DNA from: an uncultured Candidatus Planktophila sp.
Lineage (GTDB): Bacteria > Actinomycetota > Actinomycetes > Nanopelagicales > Nanopelagicaceae
DNA length: 64,000 nucleotides
Reading direction: 5' to 3'
Assembly: GCA_937975715.1 (NCBI GenBank)
Contig: CALJUA010000119.1
Coordinates: 1-64,000 of the forward strand
In this document: positions 22,298-32,565 of the stretch, piece by piece
How positions within the stretch are numbered: the first letter of the stretch is position 1
How the letters are laid out: each line of letters opens with the position of its first letter
The notes under the pieces: generated by a model
The model's input: only the letters and a program-made list of their open reading frames with translations
Told to the model about the DNA's origin: nothing
Databases searched by the model: none
Made by a program: the position numbers and the translations under genes

Positions 22298-24403
22298 GTG
22301 TCAACAGTAGAGAAGATCGATCTAGCTACGGTTCGCAATATCGGAATCATGGCTCACATCGACGCGGGTAAAACAACAACTACTGAGCGCATCCTCTTCT
22401 ACACAGGTATCTCATACAAGATTGGTGAAGTGCACGAAGGTGCAGCAACGATGGACTGGATGGAGCAGGAGCAAGAGCGTGGTATCACGATCACTTCAGC
22501 TGCAACAACATGTTCATGGAAGAACCACCTCATCAACATCATCGATACACCGGGCCACGTTGACTTCACAGTCGAGGTAGAGCGTTCACTTCGTGTGCTC
22601 GATGGCGCTGTTGCAGTCTTCGATGGAGTTGCGGGTGTAGAGCCACAATCTGAAACAGTATGGCGCCAAGCAGATCGTTACTCAGTTCCACGTATCTGTT
22701 TCGTTAACAAGCTCGACCGTACAGGTGCTTCATTCGACAAGTGCGTTGGCATGATCAAGGATCGCCTCAACGCAGTTGCACTCGTACTTCAGCTTCCAAT
22801 CGGTCTCGAGTCAGATTTCATCGGTGTAGTTGATCTCATCGAGATGAAGGCGCTCGTGTGGCGCGGTGAGACAAAGAAGGGCGAAGACTACGTAGTTGAA
22901 GAGATTCCTGCGAACATGGTTGACGCTGCTACTGCTGCTCGCGCACAGATGCTTGAAACTCTTGCAGAGAATGACGATGCAATCATGGAGAAGTTCCTTG
23001 AGGGCGCTGAACTTTCAACTGCTGAAATTATCGCTGGTATCCGCCGCGCAACAATCGCTGCAAAGCTTTCACCAGTTCTTACAGGTTCTGCATTTAAGAA
23101 CAAGGGCGTTCAACCAATGCTCGATGCAGTTACTCGCTACCTTCCATCACCACTCGATGTTGATGCAATCGTCGGTACAGATATGCACGACTCAGAGGTT
23201 GAGGTAACACGTAAGCCTGATAACTCAGAGCCATTCTCAGCTCTCGCATTCAAGATCATGACAGATCCACACCTTGGAAAGCTCACATTTATCCGTGTGT
23301 ACTCAGGCGTGCTCGAGACAGGTTCAACAATCTTGAACTCTGCTAAGAACCGCAAAGAGCGCATCGGAAAGATTTACCAGATGCACGCTAACAAGCGCGA
23401 AGAGCGTGACAATGTTGGTGCGGGAATGATCGTTGCTGTTATGGGTCTTAAGGACACAACAACAGGCGAGACTCTCTGTGATCCAGCAAAGCCAGTAGTT
23501 CTCGAGTCAATGGACTTCCCAGCACCAGTTATCTCTGTTGCAATCGAGCCAAAGACAAAGGGCGACCAGGAAAAACTTGGCGTCGCTATTCAGCGTCTCT
23601 CAGAAGAAGATCCAACATTCCACGTTGAGACAGATGAAGAGACAGGCCAGACAATCATTGCTGGTATGGGTGAGCTCCACCTCGAAATTCTCGTAGACCG
23701 TATGCGTCGCGAGTTCAAGGTTGAAGCTAACGTCGGTAAGCCACAGGTTGCATACCGCGAAACACTTCGTAAGCCAGTTGCACGTCACGACTACACACAC
23801 AAGAAGCAGACAGGTGGTTCTGGTCAGTTCGCAAAGATCCAGATTGCAGTCGAGCCTCTTCCAACAGGTGAAATCGAAGGCGGATATGAATTCGTCAACA
23901 AGATCACCGGTGGTCGTGTTCCAAAGGAGTACATCCCTTCAGTAGATGCAGGATGCCGCGAAGCAATGACTTCAGGTCCACTTGCTGGCTACCCACTTAC
24001 AGATGTACGAGTAACTCTTCTTGACGGCGCGTATCACGATGTTGACTCATCTGAACTCGCATTCAAGGTGGCTGGTATCGCAGCATTTAAGGAAGCAGCA
24101 AAGCTTGCTGATCCTGCAATTCTCGAGCCAGTAATGAAGGTCGAAGTTGTTACCCCTGAAGACTTCATGGGTGATGTCATCGGCGATCTCAATAGTCGTC
24201 GTGGTCAAATTCAGGCCATGGACGAGCGGTCAGGTGCCCGCGTTGTTAGGGCGCTAGTTCCATTGTCGGAGATGTTCGGTTATGTCGGCGATCTCCGCTC
24301 TAGAACACAAGGTCGCGCGAGCTACAGCATGGAATTCGATTCTTACGCTGAAGTTCCCGGCAATGTAATGAAGGAAATCGTTGCGAAGGTTCGCGGCGAA
24401 TAA
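22298..24403 (+). CDS. fusA: Elongation factor G
   Basis: A 701-residue translocase GTPase. The start is GTG with AGAGGAATATAA upstream. G-domain motifs are AHIDAGKTTTTE (P-loop), RGITITSAAT (switch I), DTPGHVDF, and NKLD. Domains II-V follow, including the domain IV tip region (GGRVPKEYIPSVDAG). The length and order are those of canonical EF-G, not a ribosome-protection protein. Confidence 0.98.
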   Translation: MSTVEKIDLATVRNIGIMAHIDAGKTTTTERILFYTGISYKIGEVHEGAATMDWMEQEQERGITITSAATTCSWKNHLINIIDTPGHVDFTVEVERSLRVLDGAVAVFDGVAGVEPQSETVWRQADRYSVPRICFVNKLDRTGASFDKCVGMIKDRLNAVALVLQLPIGLESDFIGVVDLIEMKALVWRGETKKGEDYVVEEIPANMVDAATAARAQMLETLAENDDAIMEKFLEGAELSTAEIIAGIRRATIAAKLSPVLTGSAFKNKGVQPMLDAVTRYLPSPLDVDAIVGTDMHDSEVEVTRKPDNSEPFSALAFKIMTDPHLGKLTFIRVYSGVLETGSTILNSAKNRKERIGKIYQMHANKREERDNVGAGMIVAVMGLKDTTTGETLCDPAKPVVLESMDFPAPVISVAIEPKTKGDQEKLGVAIQRLSEEDPTFHVETDEETGQTIIAGMGELHLEILVDRMRREFKVEANVGKPQVAYRETLRKPVARHDYTHKKQTGGSGQFAKIQIAVEPLPTGEIEGGYEFVNKITGGRVPKEYIPSVDAGCREAMTSGPLAGYPLTDVRVTLLDGAYHDVDSSELAFKVAGIAAFKEAAKLADPAILEPVMKVEVVTPEDFMGDVIGDLNSRRGQIQAMDERSGARVVRALVPLSEMFGYVGDLRSRTQGRASYSMEFDSYAEVPGNVMKEIVAKVRGE

Positions 24404-24484
24404 TTCGTTAATCCCTAATACCACCAGTACTACCACAGCACGAATCCCTAATAGCAAAGCATCCAATAACGAAAGAGGAAACAA

Positions 24485-25678
<1,194 letters not shown>

Positions 25679-25697
25679 TCCAGTAGTAAATCGTTGA

Positions 25698-25723
25698 AGT
25701 GGCGGCGGGAAACCGCCGCCACT
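25698..25723 (+). terminator. GC-rich hairpin after tuf
   Basis: An 11-bp perfect stem (AGTGGCGGCGG with its complement) around a GAAA tetraloop. It has no U-tract after it, so it may be a partial terminator or an mRNA 3'-end stabiliser between the str and S10 operons. Confidence 0.6.
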
Positions 25724-25790
25724 GAAAACGAAGGTTTGAAAATTAAATTTACCGAAGCAGTTCTAAAGAAATATTAAAGAGGAGATTCAC

Positions 25791-26099
25791 ATGGCGGGAC
25801 AAAAGATCCGCATTCGACTCAAGGCGTATGACCATGAGGTAATCGATTCATCAGCGAAGAAGATCGTTGAGACAGTCGAGCGCACAGGTGCAACCGTCGC
25901 GGGTCCAGTGCCGCTACCAACAGAGAAGAACACATATTGCGTGATTCGCTCTCCTCACAAGTACAAGGACAGCCGCGAGCACTTCGAGATGCGCACACAT
26001 AAGCGCCTCATCGACATCATCGACCCAACACCTAAGACTGTTGATTCATTGATGCGTCTCGACTTGCCAGCTGGCGTCGACATCGAGATTAAGCTCTAA
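25791..26099 (+). CDS. rpsJ: 30S ribosomal protein S10
   Basis: A 102-residue S10 (NusE), head protein of the 30S subunit and a link between NusG and the ribosome. It has the signature YCVIRSPHKYKDSREHFEMR and ends with a typical DLPAGVDIEIKL. AAGAGGAGA lies upstream. It is the first gene of the S10 operon. Confidence 0.97.
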   Translation: MAGQKIRIRLKAYDHEVIDSSAKKIVETVERTGATVAGPVPLPTEKNTYCVIRSPHKYKDSREHFEMRTHKRLIDIIDPTPKTVDSLMRLDLPAGVDIEIKL

Positions 26100-26116
26100 G
26101 GAAAGGACGAAAACTA

Positions 26117-26815
26117 ATGGCACATACAGTTGTAACTCAGTCTTACGGTTCGTCCATCAAGGGCGTTCTTGGTAAGAAGCTTGGCATGACACAAATTTTT
26201 GATGCACAGAACAAGATGATCCCAGTAACTGTGGTCTCTGTAGATTCATGCATCGTCACAGGTCTTCGCACACCTGAGAAGGATGGCTACTCAGCTGTTC
26301 AGCTCGGTTTCGGTGCGATTGATCCAAAGAAGGTTAATAAGCCACAAGCTGGACAGTTTGCAAAGGCTGGCGTCACTCCTCGTCGCAGCATTGCAGAACT
26401 CCGCACACTTTCAGCAGCTGATTACACAATCGGCCAGGAAGTCGGCGCAACAACTTTCGCAGTTGGAGACATTGTTGATGCGACAGGTACTTCAACAGGT
26501 AAGGGAACTGCTGGTGTTATGAAGCGCCACGGATTTGGTGGTATCGGTGCATCTCACGGTGTTGACCGTAAGCACCGTATGCCCGGTTCAATCGGTGCAT
26601 GTTCTACACCAGGTCGCGTTTTCAAGGGAATGCGCATGATGGGTCGTATGGGTAACGAGAAGATCACTACTCAGAACCTCATCGTTGCTGGCGTCGATGC
26701 AGAGCGCAACTTGCTCCTCATCAAGGGCGCAGTTCCAGGTACTGATGGAGGCCTTGTCTTCATCCGCTCAGCTGCGAAGAAGGCAGTTGTCGAGACAGTA
26801 AAGGCAGGTGCATAA
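26117..26815 (+). CDS. rplC: 50S ribosomal protein L3
   Basis: A 232-residue L3, one of the first proteins in 50S assembly. After a ten-residue extension it reads KGVLGKKLGMTQIFD, and later KGTAGVMKRHGFGG and HRMPGSIGACSTPGRVFKG near the peptidyl transferase loop. AGGAAAGGA precedes the ATG. Confidence 0.97.
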   Translation: MAHTVVTQSYGSSIKGVLGKKLGMTQIFDAQNKMIPVTVVSVDSCIVTGLRTPEKDGYSAVQLGFGAIDPKKVNKPQAGQFAKAGVTPRRSIAELRTLSAADYTIGQEVGATTFAVGDIVDATGTSTGKGTAGVMKRHGFGGIGASHGVDRKHRMPGSIGACSTPGRVFKGMRMMGRMGNEKITTQNLIVAGVDAERNLLLIKGAVPGTDGGLVFIRSAAKKAVVETVKAGA

Positions 26816-26818
26816 GCC

Positions 26819-27490
26819 ATGGCGCTTACACTCGAAGTCAAGAACGCAGAAGGTAAGAAGGTTGGATCAGTTGATCTACCAGCAGATATCTTCGACGCTC
26901 AGACAAACATTCCTCTGATTCACCAGGTTGTTACAGCACAGCTCGCTGCAGCACGCCAGGGAACACAGAAGGCAAAGAACCGTGGTGAAACTTCTGGTTC
27001 AGGTAAGAAGCCTTTCAAGCAGAAGGGAACAGGTCGTGCTCGTCAAGGTTCTGTCCGTGCTCCTCTTCAGCGCGGTGGTGGTGCAGCACATGCAGTTCGT
27101 CCACGTGACTATGCACAGCGCACACCAAAGAAGATGATTGCAGCAGCGCTCCGTGGAGTTCTCTCTGATCGTCAGCGCAATGATCGTCTTCACGTACTAG
27201 ATCAGATTGCTAACGCACCTTCAACAAAGGCAGCGCTTACAGCAGTTCGTCAGTTCTCAGAGCGCAAGAACCTCTTGGTTGTTGTATCTCGCACAGAAGA
27301 TCTCGCATGGCGTTCACTTCGTAACGCAGAGAACCTTCACCTCCTCGTTCCAGATCAGCTCAATGCATACGACATCTTGAAGAGCGATGACGTTGTCTTC
27401 TCAGAAGCAGCGATCAAGGATTTCCTCAAGGCGAAGACAGCAGGAAAGTCTGTTAAGTCAGTCGCACGCGAAAGTGAGGTATCTGCATAA
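26819..27490 (+). CDS. rplD: 50S ribosomal protein L4
   Basis: A 223-residue L4 of the exit tunnel. The tunnel loop GSGKKPFKQKGTGRARQGS is present. It begins three bases after the rplC stop and its last base is the first base of rplW, so translation is coupled. The C-terminal tail (about 15 residues) is a mild extension. Confidence 0.97.
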   Translation: MALTLEVKNAEGKKVGSVDLPADIFDAQTNIPLIHQVVTAQLAAARQGTQKAKNRGETSGSGKKPFKQKGTGRARQGSVRAPLQRGGGAAHAVRPRDYAQRTPKKMIAAALRGVLSDRQRNDRLHVLDQIANAPSTKAALTAVRQFSERKNLLVVVSRTEDLAWRSLRNAENLHLLVPDQLNAYDILKSDDVVFSEAAIKDFLKAKTAGKSVKSVARESEVSA

Positions 27491-27783
27491 TGAAGGATTA
27501 CCGCGACATTTTGCTAGCACCAGTTGTCTCTGAGAAGAGCTACGGATTGCTAGATGAAAATAAGTACACATTCTTGGTTTCACCAGATGCTAATAAGACA
27601 GAGATCAAGATCGCTGTTGAAAAGGTATTTGGCGTCAAGGTTGTCAGTGTTAACACACTCAACCGCCCAGGAAAGAACAAGCGCACACGTTTTGGTGATG
27701 GAAAGCGCAAAGACACAAAGCGAGCAATCGTTCATGTGGCCGCTGGCGACCGTATCGACATCTTCGGAGGCCCTGTTTCTTAA
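27490..27783 (+). CDS. rplW: 50S ribosomal protein L23
   Basis: A 97-residue L23, docking site for SRP and trigger factor at the tunnel exit. It has APVVSEKSYGLLDENKYTF and the loop RPGKNKRTRFGDGKRKDTK. The ATG overlaps the rplD stop. Confidence 0.96.
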   Translation: MKDYRDILLAPVVSEKSYGLLDENKYTFLVSPDANKTEIKIAVEKVFGVKVVSVNTLNRPGKNKRTRFGDGKRKDTKRAIVHVAAGDRIDIFGGPVS

Positions 27784-27816
27784 TTGAGACGGGACCTTAA
27801 AGAGAGGAAACCATAA

Positions 27817-28650
27817 ATGGCACTTCGCAAACTTAAGCCGACCACACCAGGTCAGCGTGGAGCATCTGTTTCAGATTTCGCAGAGATCACACGCTCAACA
27901 CCTGAAAAGTCACTCGTTCGCCCAATTCACTCAAAGGGTGGCCGTAACAATCAGGGTCGTGTAACTGTTCGTCACCAGGGTGGTGGACACAAGCGCGCTT
28001 ACCGTCTTATTGACTTCACACGTAACGATAAAGATGGCGTCCCAGCAAAGGTCGCTCATATCGAATACGACCCAAACCGTTCAGCGAACATCGCTCTTCT
28101 TCACTACGCAGATGGAGAGAAGCGTTACATCATCGCTCCAAATAAGCTTGTGCAAGGCCAGCAGATTGAGAACGGCCCAAAGGCTGATATCAAGCCTGGT
28201 AACAACTTGCCACTTCGCAACATCCCAGTAGGTACAACTGTTCACGCAATCGAACTTCGCCCAGGTGGCGGAGCGAAGATCGCTCGTTCAGCTGGCGCAT
28301 CAGTACAGCTCGTTGCAAAGGATGGACCATACGCACAGCTTCGTATGCCATCTGGCGAAATCCGCAACGTTGATGTTCGCTGCCGCGCAACTGTTGGTGA
28401 AGTTGGAAATGCTGAGCACGGCAACATCAACTACGGAAAGGCTGGACGTAAGCGCTGGTTAGGCGTTCGTCCATCTGTTCGTGGTGTTGTTATGAACCCA
28501 GTAGATCACCCACACGGTGGTGGTGAAGGTAAGACTTCTGGTGGACGTCACCCAGTGACTCCATGGGGTAAGCCTGAAGGCCGCACCCGTAAGAGCAAGA
28601 AGTCAGATTCAATGATTGTCCGTCGTCGTAAGTCGAATAAGAAGCGGTAG
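27817..28650 (+). CDS. rplB: 50S ribosomal protein L2
   Basis: A 277-residue L2, needed for subunit joining and peptidyl transferase assembly. It shows GRNNQGRVTVRHQGGGHK, VHAIELRPGGGAKIARSAG, and the C-terminal VMNPVDHPHGGGEGKTSGG with the conserved histidine of the catalytic-centre loop. AGAGAGGAAA precedes the ATG. Confidence 0.98.
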   Translation: MALRKLKPTTPGQRGASVSDFAEITRSTPEKSLVRPIHSKGGRNNQGRVTVRHQGGGHKRAYRLIDFTRNDKDGVPAKVAHIEYDPNRSANIALLHYADGEKRYIIAPNKLVQGQQIENGPKADIKPGNNLPLRNIPVGTTVHAIELRPGGGAKIARSAGASVQLVAKDGPYAQLRMPSGEIRNVDVRCRATVGEVGNAEHGNINYGKAGRKRWLGVRPSVRGVVMNPVDHPHGGGEGKTSGGRHPVTPWGKPEGRTRKSKKSDSMIVRRRKSNKKR

Positions 28651-28658
28651 GAGCCCTT

Positions 28659-28940
28659 ATGCCACGTAGTCTCAAGAAGGGTCCATTCATTGATGGACAT
28701 CTATCTAAGAAGGTAGATGCACAGAATGAAGCGAACACAAAGAATGTCATCAAGACATGGTCACGTCGTTCAATGATTTCACCATCAATGATCGGCCACA
28801 CAATTGCTGTCCACGACGGACGTAAGCATGTTCCAGTATTCATTACAGATGCGATGATCGGCCACAAGCTCGGTGAATTCGCACCAACACGTACCTTCAA
28901 GGGTCACGTCAAGGACGATCGGAGAGCTAACCGTGGCTAA
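28659..28940 (+). CDS. rpsS: 30S ribosomal protein S19
   Basis: A 93-residue S19 of the 30S head. It begins MPRSLKKGPFIDGHL and has TIAVHDGRKHVPVFIT and GHKLGEFAPTRTF. TAGGAG precedes the ATG. Its 3' end overlaps the GTG of rplV by eight bases. Confidence 0.97.
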   Translation: MPRSLKKGPFIDGHLSKKVDAQNEANTKNVIKTWSRRSMISPSMIGHTIAVHDGRKHVPVFITDAMIGHKLGEFAPTRTFKGHVKDDRRANRG

Positions 28941-29394
28941 TACTGATAAGCCTGTAGTCGGTCGCGCAATCTTGCGCGATATTCGCCACACACCACAGAA
29001 GGCGCGTCGCGTTGTCGACCTCGTCCGTGGAATGCGCGCTGATGAAGCTCTCTCTGTTCTTAAGTTTGCACCACAAGCTGCAGGTGATGATGTGTTCACA
29101 CTTCTCAACTCAGCTGTAGCAAATGCTAAGCAGCAGAACCCAGCAATCCGTGACGCATCAGAGCTCTGGGTTGTAGAAGCGCTCGTTGATGAGGGACGCA
29201 CAATGAAGCGTTTCCGTCCACGTGCACAAGGACGCGGTTTCCGCATCCTCAAGCGTTCATCACATATCACTGTTGCTGTCAGCACTGATAAGAACGTTGC
29301 AAAGTCAATTTCACGCGCACCACAGTCTGCACAGACACGCAATCCAAAGCGTAGTGAGAAGTCGCCACTAGCTGCGAAAGGAGCGTCCAACTAA
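28933..29394 (+). CDS. rplV: 50S ribosomal protein L22
   Basis: A 153-residue L22 that lines the exit tunnel. I chose the GTG preceded by GGAGAG, inside the end of rpsS; it gives MANTDKPVVGRAILRDIRHT. The longer frame from 28873 is rejected. The tunnel hairpin region (GRTMKRFRPRAQGRGFRI) is wild type in appearance. The C-terminus has a basic tail of about 30 residues. Confidence 0.95.
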   Translation: MANTDKPVVGRAILRDIRHTPQKARRVVDLVRGMRADEALSVLKFAPQAAGDDVFTLLNSAVANAKQQNPAIRDASELWVVEALVDEGRTMKRFRPRAQGRGFRILKRSSHITVAVSTDKNVAKSISRAPQSAQTRNPKRSEKSPLAAKGASN

Positions 29395-30150
29395 ATGGGT
29401 CAAAAAGTAAATCCACATGGCTTCCGCCTAGGCATTACAACTGAATTCAAATCACGTTGGTATGCAGATAAGTTGTACAAGGATTACGTCAAGGAAGATG
29501 TCGAAATCCGTCGCCTTATGACCAAGGGAATGGAGCGCGCTGGCGTTTCACGCATTGAAATCGAGCGCACACGTGATCGTGTACGTATCGACCTTCACAC
29601 AGCACGCCCAGGAATTGTTATCGGTCGTCGTGGACAAGAAGCAGACGTTATTCGCCAGAAGCTCGAAAAGCTCACAGGCAAGCAGGTTCAGCTCAACATT
29701 CTCGAGGTGAAGAACCCAGAAGTTGATGCGCAGCTTGTTGCACAGGGCATTGCAGAGCAGCTTGCAGCACGTGTCTCTTTCCGTCGCGCAATGCGTAAGT
29801 CAATGCAGTCGGCACTCAAGGCTGGCGCAAAGGGCATCCGTGTTCAATGCGGTGGTCGTCTCGGTGGTGCAGAAATGTCTCGCTCAGAGTTCTACCGTGA
29901 AGGTCGTGTTCCACTACACACACTTCGTGCGGATATTGATTATGGCTTCTACGAAGCACATACAACATTCGGTCGCTTAGGCGTCAAGGTATGGATCTAC
30001 AAGGGTGAAGTAATTGGTTCACGCGCAGAGCGTGCAGCTAAGGCTCTTGAAGAAGCCCGCGCACCAAAGGCAGATCGTCGTCCACGTGCACCACGTGCAC
30101 CACGTAACGATGCACCTGCAGCACCTGCAGCGGAAGGAGCAGCTAACTAA
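29395..30150 (+). CDS. rpsC: 30S ribosomal protein S3
   Basis: A 251-residue S3 at the mRNA entry site. It has MGQKVNPHGFRLG, the KH domain with GIVIGRRGQEADVIR, and the C-terminal CGGRLGGAEMSRSE. The tail is an Ala/Pro/Arg-rich extension with a short repeat (RAPRAPR, then PAAPAA). It starts directly after the rplV stop and overlaps rplP by one base. Confidence 0.97.
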   Translation: MGQKVNPHGFRLGITTEFKSRWYADKLYKDYVKEDVEIRRLMTKGMERAGVSRIEIERTRDRVRIDLHTARPGIVIGRRGQEADVIRQKLEKLTGKQVQLNILEVKNPEVDAQLVAQGIAEQLAARVSFRRAMRKSMQSALKAGAKGIRVQCGGRLGGAEMSRSEFYREGRVPLHTLRADIDYGFYEAHTTFGRLGVKVWIYKGEVIGSRAERAAKALEEARAPKADRRPRAPRAPRNDAPAAPAAEGAAN

Positions 30151-30563
30151 TGTTGATTCCACGCAAGGTTAAGCACCGTAAGCAGCACCACCCATCACGT
30201 AGCGGTGGAGCAAAGGGCGGAACACAGGTCGCATTCGGTGACTTTGGTATCCAAGCTCTTGCACCTGCATACGTAACAAACCGTCAGATCGAAGCAGCGC
30301 GTATTGCGATGACACGTTACATCAAGCGTGGTGGAAAGGTATGGATCAATATCTATCCAGACCGTCCACTCACAAAGAAGCCAGCTGAAACTCGCATGGG
30401 TTCCGGTAAGGGTTCTCCAGAATGGTGGATCGCAAACGTTAAGCCAGGTCGCGTAATGTTTGAAATTTCAGGTGTATCTGAGGAAGTTGCAACAGAGGCT
30501 ATGCGCCTTGCAATTCACAAGCTTCCAATGAAGTGCCGTGTTGTAAAGCGTGAGGAGGCGTAA
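30150..30563 (+). CDS. rplP: 50S ribosomal protein L16
   Basis: A 137-residue L16 near the A site. It begins MLIPRKVKHRKQHH and contains GDFGIQAL, RGGKVWINIYPDRPLTKKPAE and MGSGKGSPEWWIA. The ATG overlaps the rpsC stop. Confidence 0.97.
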   Translation: MLIPRKVKHRKQHHPSRSGGAKGGTQVAFGDFGIQALAPAYVTNRQIEAARIAMTRYIKRGGKVWINIYPDRPLTKKPAETRMGSGKGSPEWWIANVKPGRVMFEISGVSEEVATEAMRLAIHKLPMKCRVVKREEA

Positions 30564-30565
30564 AG

Positions 30566-30781
30566 ATGACGACTATTTCTAACGATGAACTTCGTCAATT
30601 GTCACCAGAGGAGCTCACAGCAAAGCTTCGTGAGAACAAGGAAGAACTTTTCAACCTTCGTTTCCAGGCAGCTACTGGTCAGCTCGAGTCACATGGCCGC
30701 CTCGGCCAGGTACGCAAGGAGATTGCGCGTATCTACACAATTATTCGTGAACGCGAACTAGGAATTGGAGGCGCTGCATAA
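30566..30781 (+). CDS. rpmC: 50S ribosomal protein L29
   Basis: A 71-residue two-helix L29 at the tunnel exit beside L23. It has LSPEELTAKLRENKEELFNL and the helix LGQVRKEIARIYTIIRERE. GAGGAGG in the end of rplP serves as ribosome-binding site. Confidence 0.96.
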   Translation: MTTISNDELRQLSPEELTAKLRENKEELFNLRFQAATGQLESHGRLGQVRKEIARIYTIIRERELGIGGAA

Positions 30782-31047
30782 TGTCTAATTCAGTAGATCG
30801 CGCAGATCGCAAGACTCGTGAGGGCATCGTAACTTCAGACAAGATGGATAAGACCATCGTTGTTGAGGTAGAAAATCGTGTTGCACACGGTATCTACTCA
30901 AAGGTTATGAGCCGCTCACAGAAGCTCAAGGCACATGATGAGACCAACTCAGCTGGCATCGGTGACCGTGTAATCATCATGGAGACACGTCCACTATCTG
31001 CATCAAAGCGCTGGCGTTTAGTTTCAATCATCGAGAAGGCTAAGTAA
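30781..31047 (+). CDS. rpsQ: 30S ribosomal protein S17
   Basis: An 88-residue S17, a primary 16S rRNA binder of OB fold. It has REGIVTSDKMDKTIVVEVEN and IGDRVIIMETRPLSASKRW. The ATG overlaps the rpmC stop. Confidence 0.96.
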   Translation: MSNSVDRADRKTREGIVTSDKMDKTIVVEVENRVAHGIYSKVMSRSQKLKAHDETNSAGIGDRVIIMETRPLSASKRWRLVSIIEKAK

Positions 31048-31066
31048 GGGACGGGTGGAATAAAAA

Positions 31067-31435
31067 ATGATTCAGCAAGAATCTCGCCTTCGCGTCGCGG
31101 ATAACACAGGAGCTAAAGAGCTTCTCTGTATTCGTGTACTCGGCGGATCCAAGCGTCGCTACGCAGGTATCGGTGACATCATCGTATGTTCAGTTAAGGA
31201 TGCAATTCCTGGCGGAACAGTGAAGAAGGGTGAAGTCGTTAAGGCTGTCATCGTTCGCACAGTAAAAGAGCGTCGTCGTCCAGACGGTTCTTACATCAAG
31301 TTTGACGAGAACGCAGCTGTCATCCTCAAGGCTGACGGCGAACCACGCGGAACTCGTATCTTCGGCCCAGTTGCACGCGAACTTCGCGACAAGCGCTACA
31401 TGAAGATCATTTCACTCGCTCCGGAGGTGCTCTAA
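31067..31435 (+). CDS. rplN: 50S ribosomal protein L14
   Basis: A 122-residue L14 at the subunit interface. It has MIQQESRLRVADNTGAKE, RYAGIGDIIVCSVKDA and FGPVARELR. Spacing to rpsQ (19 bases) suggests the usual operon continuation (start of the spc set). Confidence 0.97.
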   Translation: MIQQESRLRVADNTGAKELLCIRVLGGSKRRYAGIGDIIVCSVKDAIPGGTVKKGEVVKAVIVRTVKERRRPDGSYIKFDENAAVILKADGEPRGTRIFGPVARELRDKRYMKIISLAPEVL

Positions 31436-31438
31436 ACC

Positions 31439-31750
31439 ATGGCGAAGATTAAGAAAGACGATAACGTGCTCGTTATCGCCGGAAAGAACAAGGGAGTAAC
31501 CGGCAAGGTTCTCCATGTTGATGGCGATCGCGTCACTGTTGAAGGCGTCAACCGCATTCAGCGTCATACAAAAGAGACAACCACAGAGCGTGGAGTAAAG
31601 GTCGGCGGCATCATCACTCAGGAAGCTTCGATCCACATCTCAAACGTTCAGGCAGTCGATGCAGATGGCAAGGCAACACGCCTTGGCGTTCGCAAGGATG
31701 ACGAAGGCAAGAACGTTCGTATCTCACGTCGCACCGGAAAGGACATCTAA
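31439..31750 (+). CDS. rplX: 50S ribosomal protein L24
   Basis: A 103-residue L24, an assembly initiator with an N-terminal KOW motif (DDNVLVIAGKNKGVTGKVL). It begins three bases after the rplN stop, with GGAGG in the end of rplN. Confidence 0.96.
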   Translation: MAKIKKDDNVLVIAGKNKGVTGKVLHVDGDRVTVEGVNRIQRHTKETTTERGVKVGGIITQEASIHISNVQAVDADGKATRLGVRKDDEGKNVRISRRTGKDI

Positions 31751-31752
31751 TA

Positions 31753-32310
31753 ATGTCAACAACAACAGATGTTCGCCTCAAGGCGCGTTACCGTTCAGAG
31801 ATCCAGAAGGCTCTCAAGGAGCAGTTCGGTTACAAGAACCCAATGATGATTCCAACCCTCACAAAGGTTGTCGTCAACATGGGTGTCGGTGACGCTGCTC
31901 GTGATTCAAAGTTGATCGAAGGTGCAATCCGCGATCTCGCAACAATCACCGGCCAGAAGCCACAGGTCACTAAGGCTCGCAAGTCAATCGCGCAGTTCAA
32001 GCTTCGCGAAGGCATGCCAATTGGTGCACACGTGACAATGCGCGGAGATCGTATGTGGGAGTTCACAGACCGTCTTCTCTCAATCTCACTTCCACGTATC
32101 CGTGACTTCCGCGGTCTCTCACCAAAGCAGTTCGATGGCAAGGGCAACTACACATTCGGTCTTACCGAGCAGGTTGTATTCCCAGAGATCGAGCAGGACA
32201 AGGTTGATCGCCCACGTGGTATGGATATCACAATCGTAACTACAGCTAAGAACGACGAAGAAGGTCGCGCACTCTTGAAGTTGCTCGGTTTTCCTTTCAA
32301 GGAGGCATAA
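31753..32310 (+). CDS. rplE: 50S ribosomal protein L5
   Basis: A 185-residue L5 of the central protuberance, binding 5S rRNA. It has PTLTKVVVNMGVGDA, GQKPQVTKARKSIAQFKLR and the end RPRGMDITIVTTAKNDEEG. It follows rplX by two bases and precedes zinc-type S14. Confidence 0.97.
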   Translation: MSTTTDVRLKARYRSEIQKALKEQFGYKNPMMIPTLTKVVVNMGVGDAARDSKLIEGAIRDLATITGQKPQVTKARKSIAQFKLREGMPIGAHVTMRGDRMWEFTDRLLSISLPRIRDFRGLSPKQFDGKGNYTFGLTEQVVFPEIEQDKVDRPRGMDITIVTTAKNDEEGRALLKLLGFPFKEA

Positions 32311-32312
32311 GA

Positions 32313-32498
32313 ATGGCTAAAACATCACTCAAGGTTAAAGCTGCTCGCAAGCCAAAGTTCAAGGTTCGCGGTTACACACGTTGCTCACGCTGCGGTCGCC
32401 CACACTCTGTTTATCAGAAGTTTGGTATCTGCCGTGTTTGCTTCCGCGAAATGGCTCACCGTGGTGAGCTTCCAGGTATCACAAAAGCTTCTTGGTAA
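32313..32498 (+). CDS. rpsZ: 30S ribosomal protein S14, zinc type
   Basis: A 61-residue short S14. Four zinc ligands (C24, C27, C40, C43) in CSRCGRP and CRVCFREMAH identify the zinc-binding form, shorter than the 89-101-residue zinc-free paralog. AAGGAGG at the end of rplE serves as its ribosome-binding site. Confidence 0.97.
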   Translation: MAKTSLKVKAARKPKFKVRGYTRCSRCGRPHSVYQKFGICRVCFREMAHRGELPGITKASW

Positions 32499-32516
32499 TA
32501 ACTACAACGAAAAAAG

Positions 32517-32535
32517 TCCAAGCAAATCGCTTGGA
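32517..32535 (+). promoter_or_regulatory. Small hairpin between rpsZ and rpsH
   Basis: TCCAAGC pairs with GCTTGGA around a five-base loop, 30 bases before the rpsH start. It has no U-tract. In other bacteria S8 regulates the spc operon through an mRNA site, but no S8 consensus is claimed here. Confidence 0.35.
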
Positions 32536-32565
32536 TACTAATTCGAGAAAGGCCACAGGCCACGT

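Noticed and set aside
28785..29390. 201-codon minus-strand frame opposite rplV
   Set aside because: Antisense shadow of rpsS/rplV with Arg/Ser/Thr-rich composition and no family pattern.
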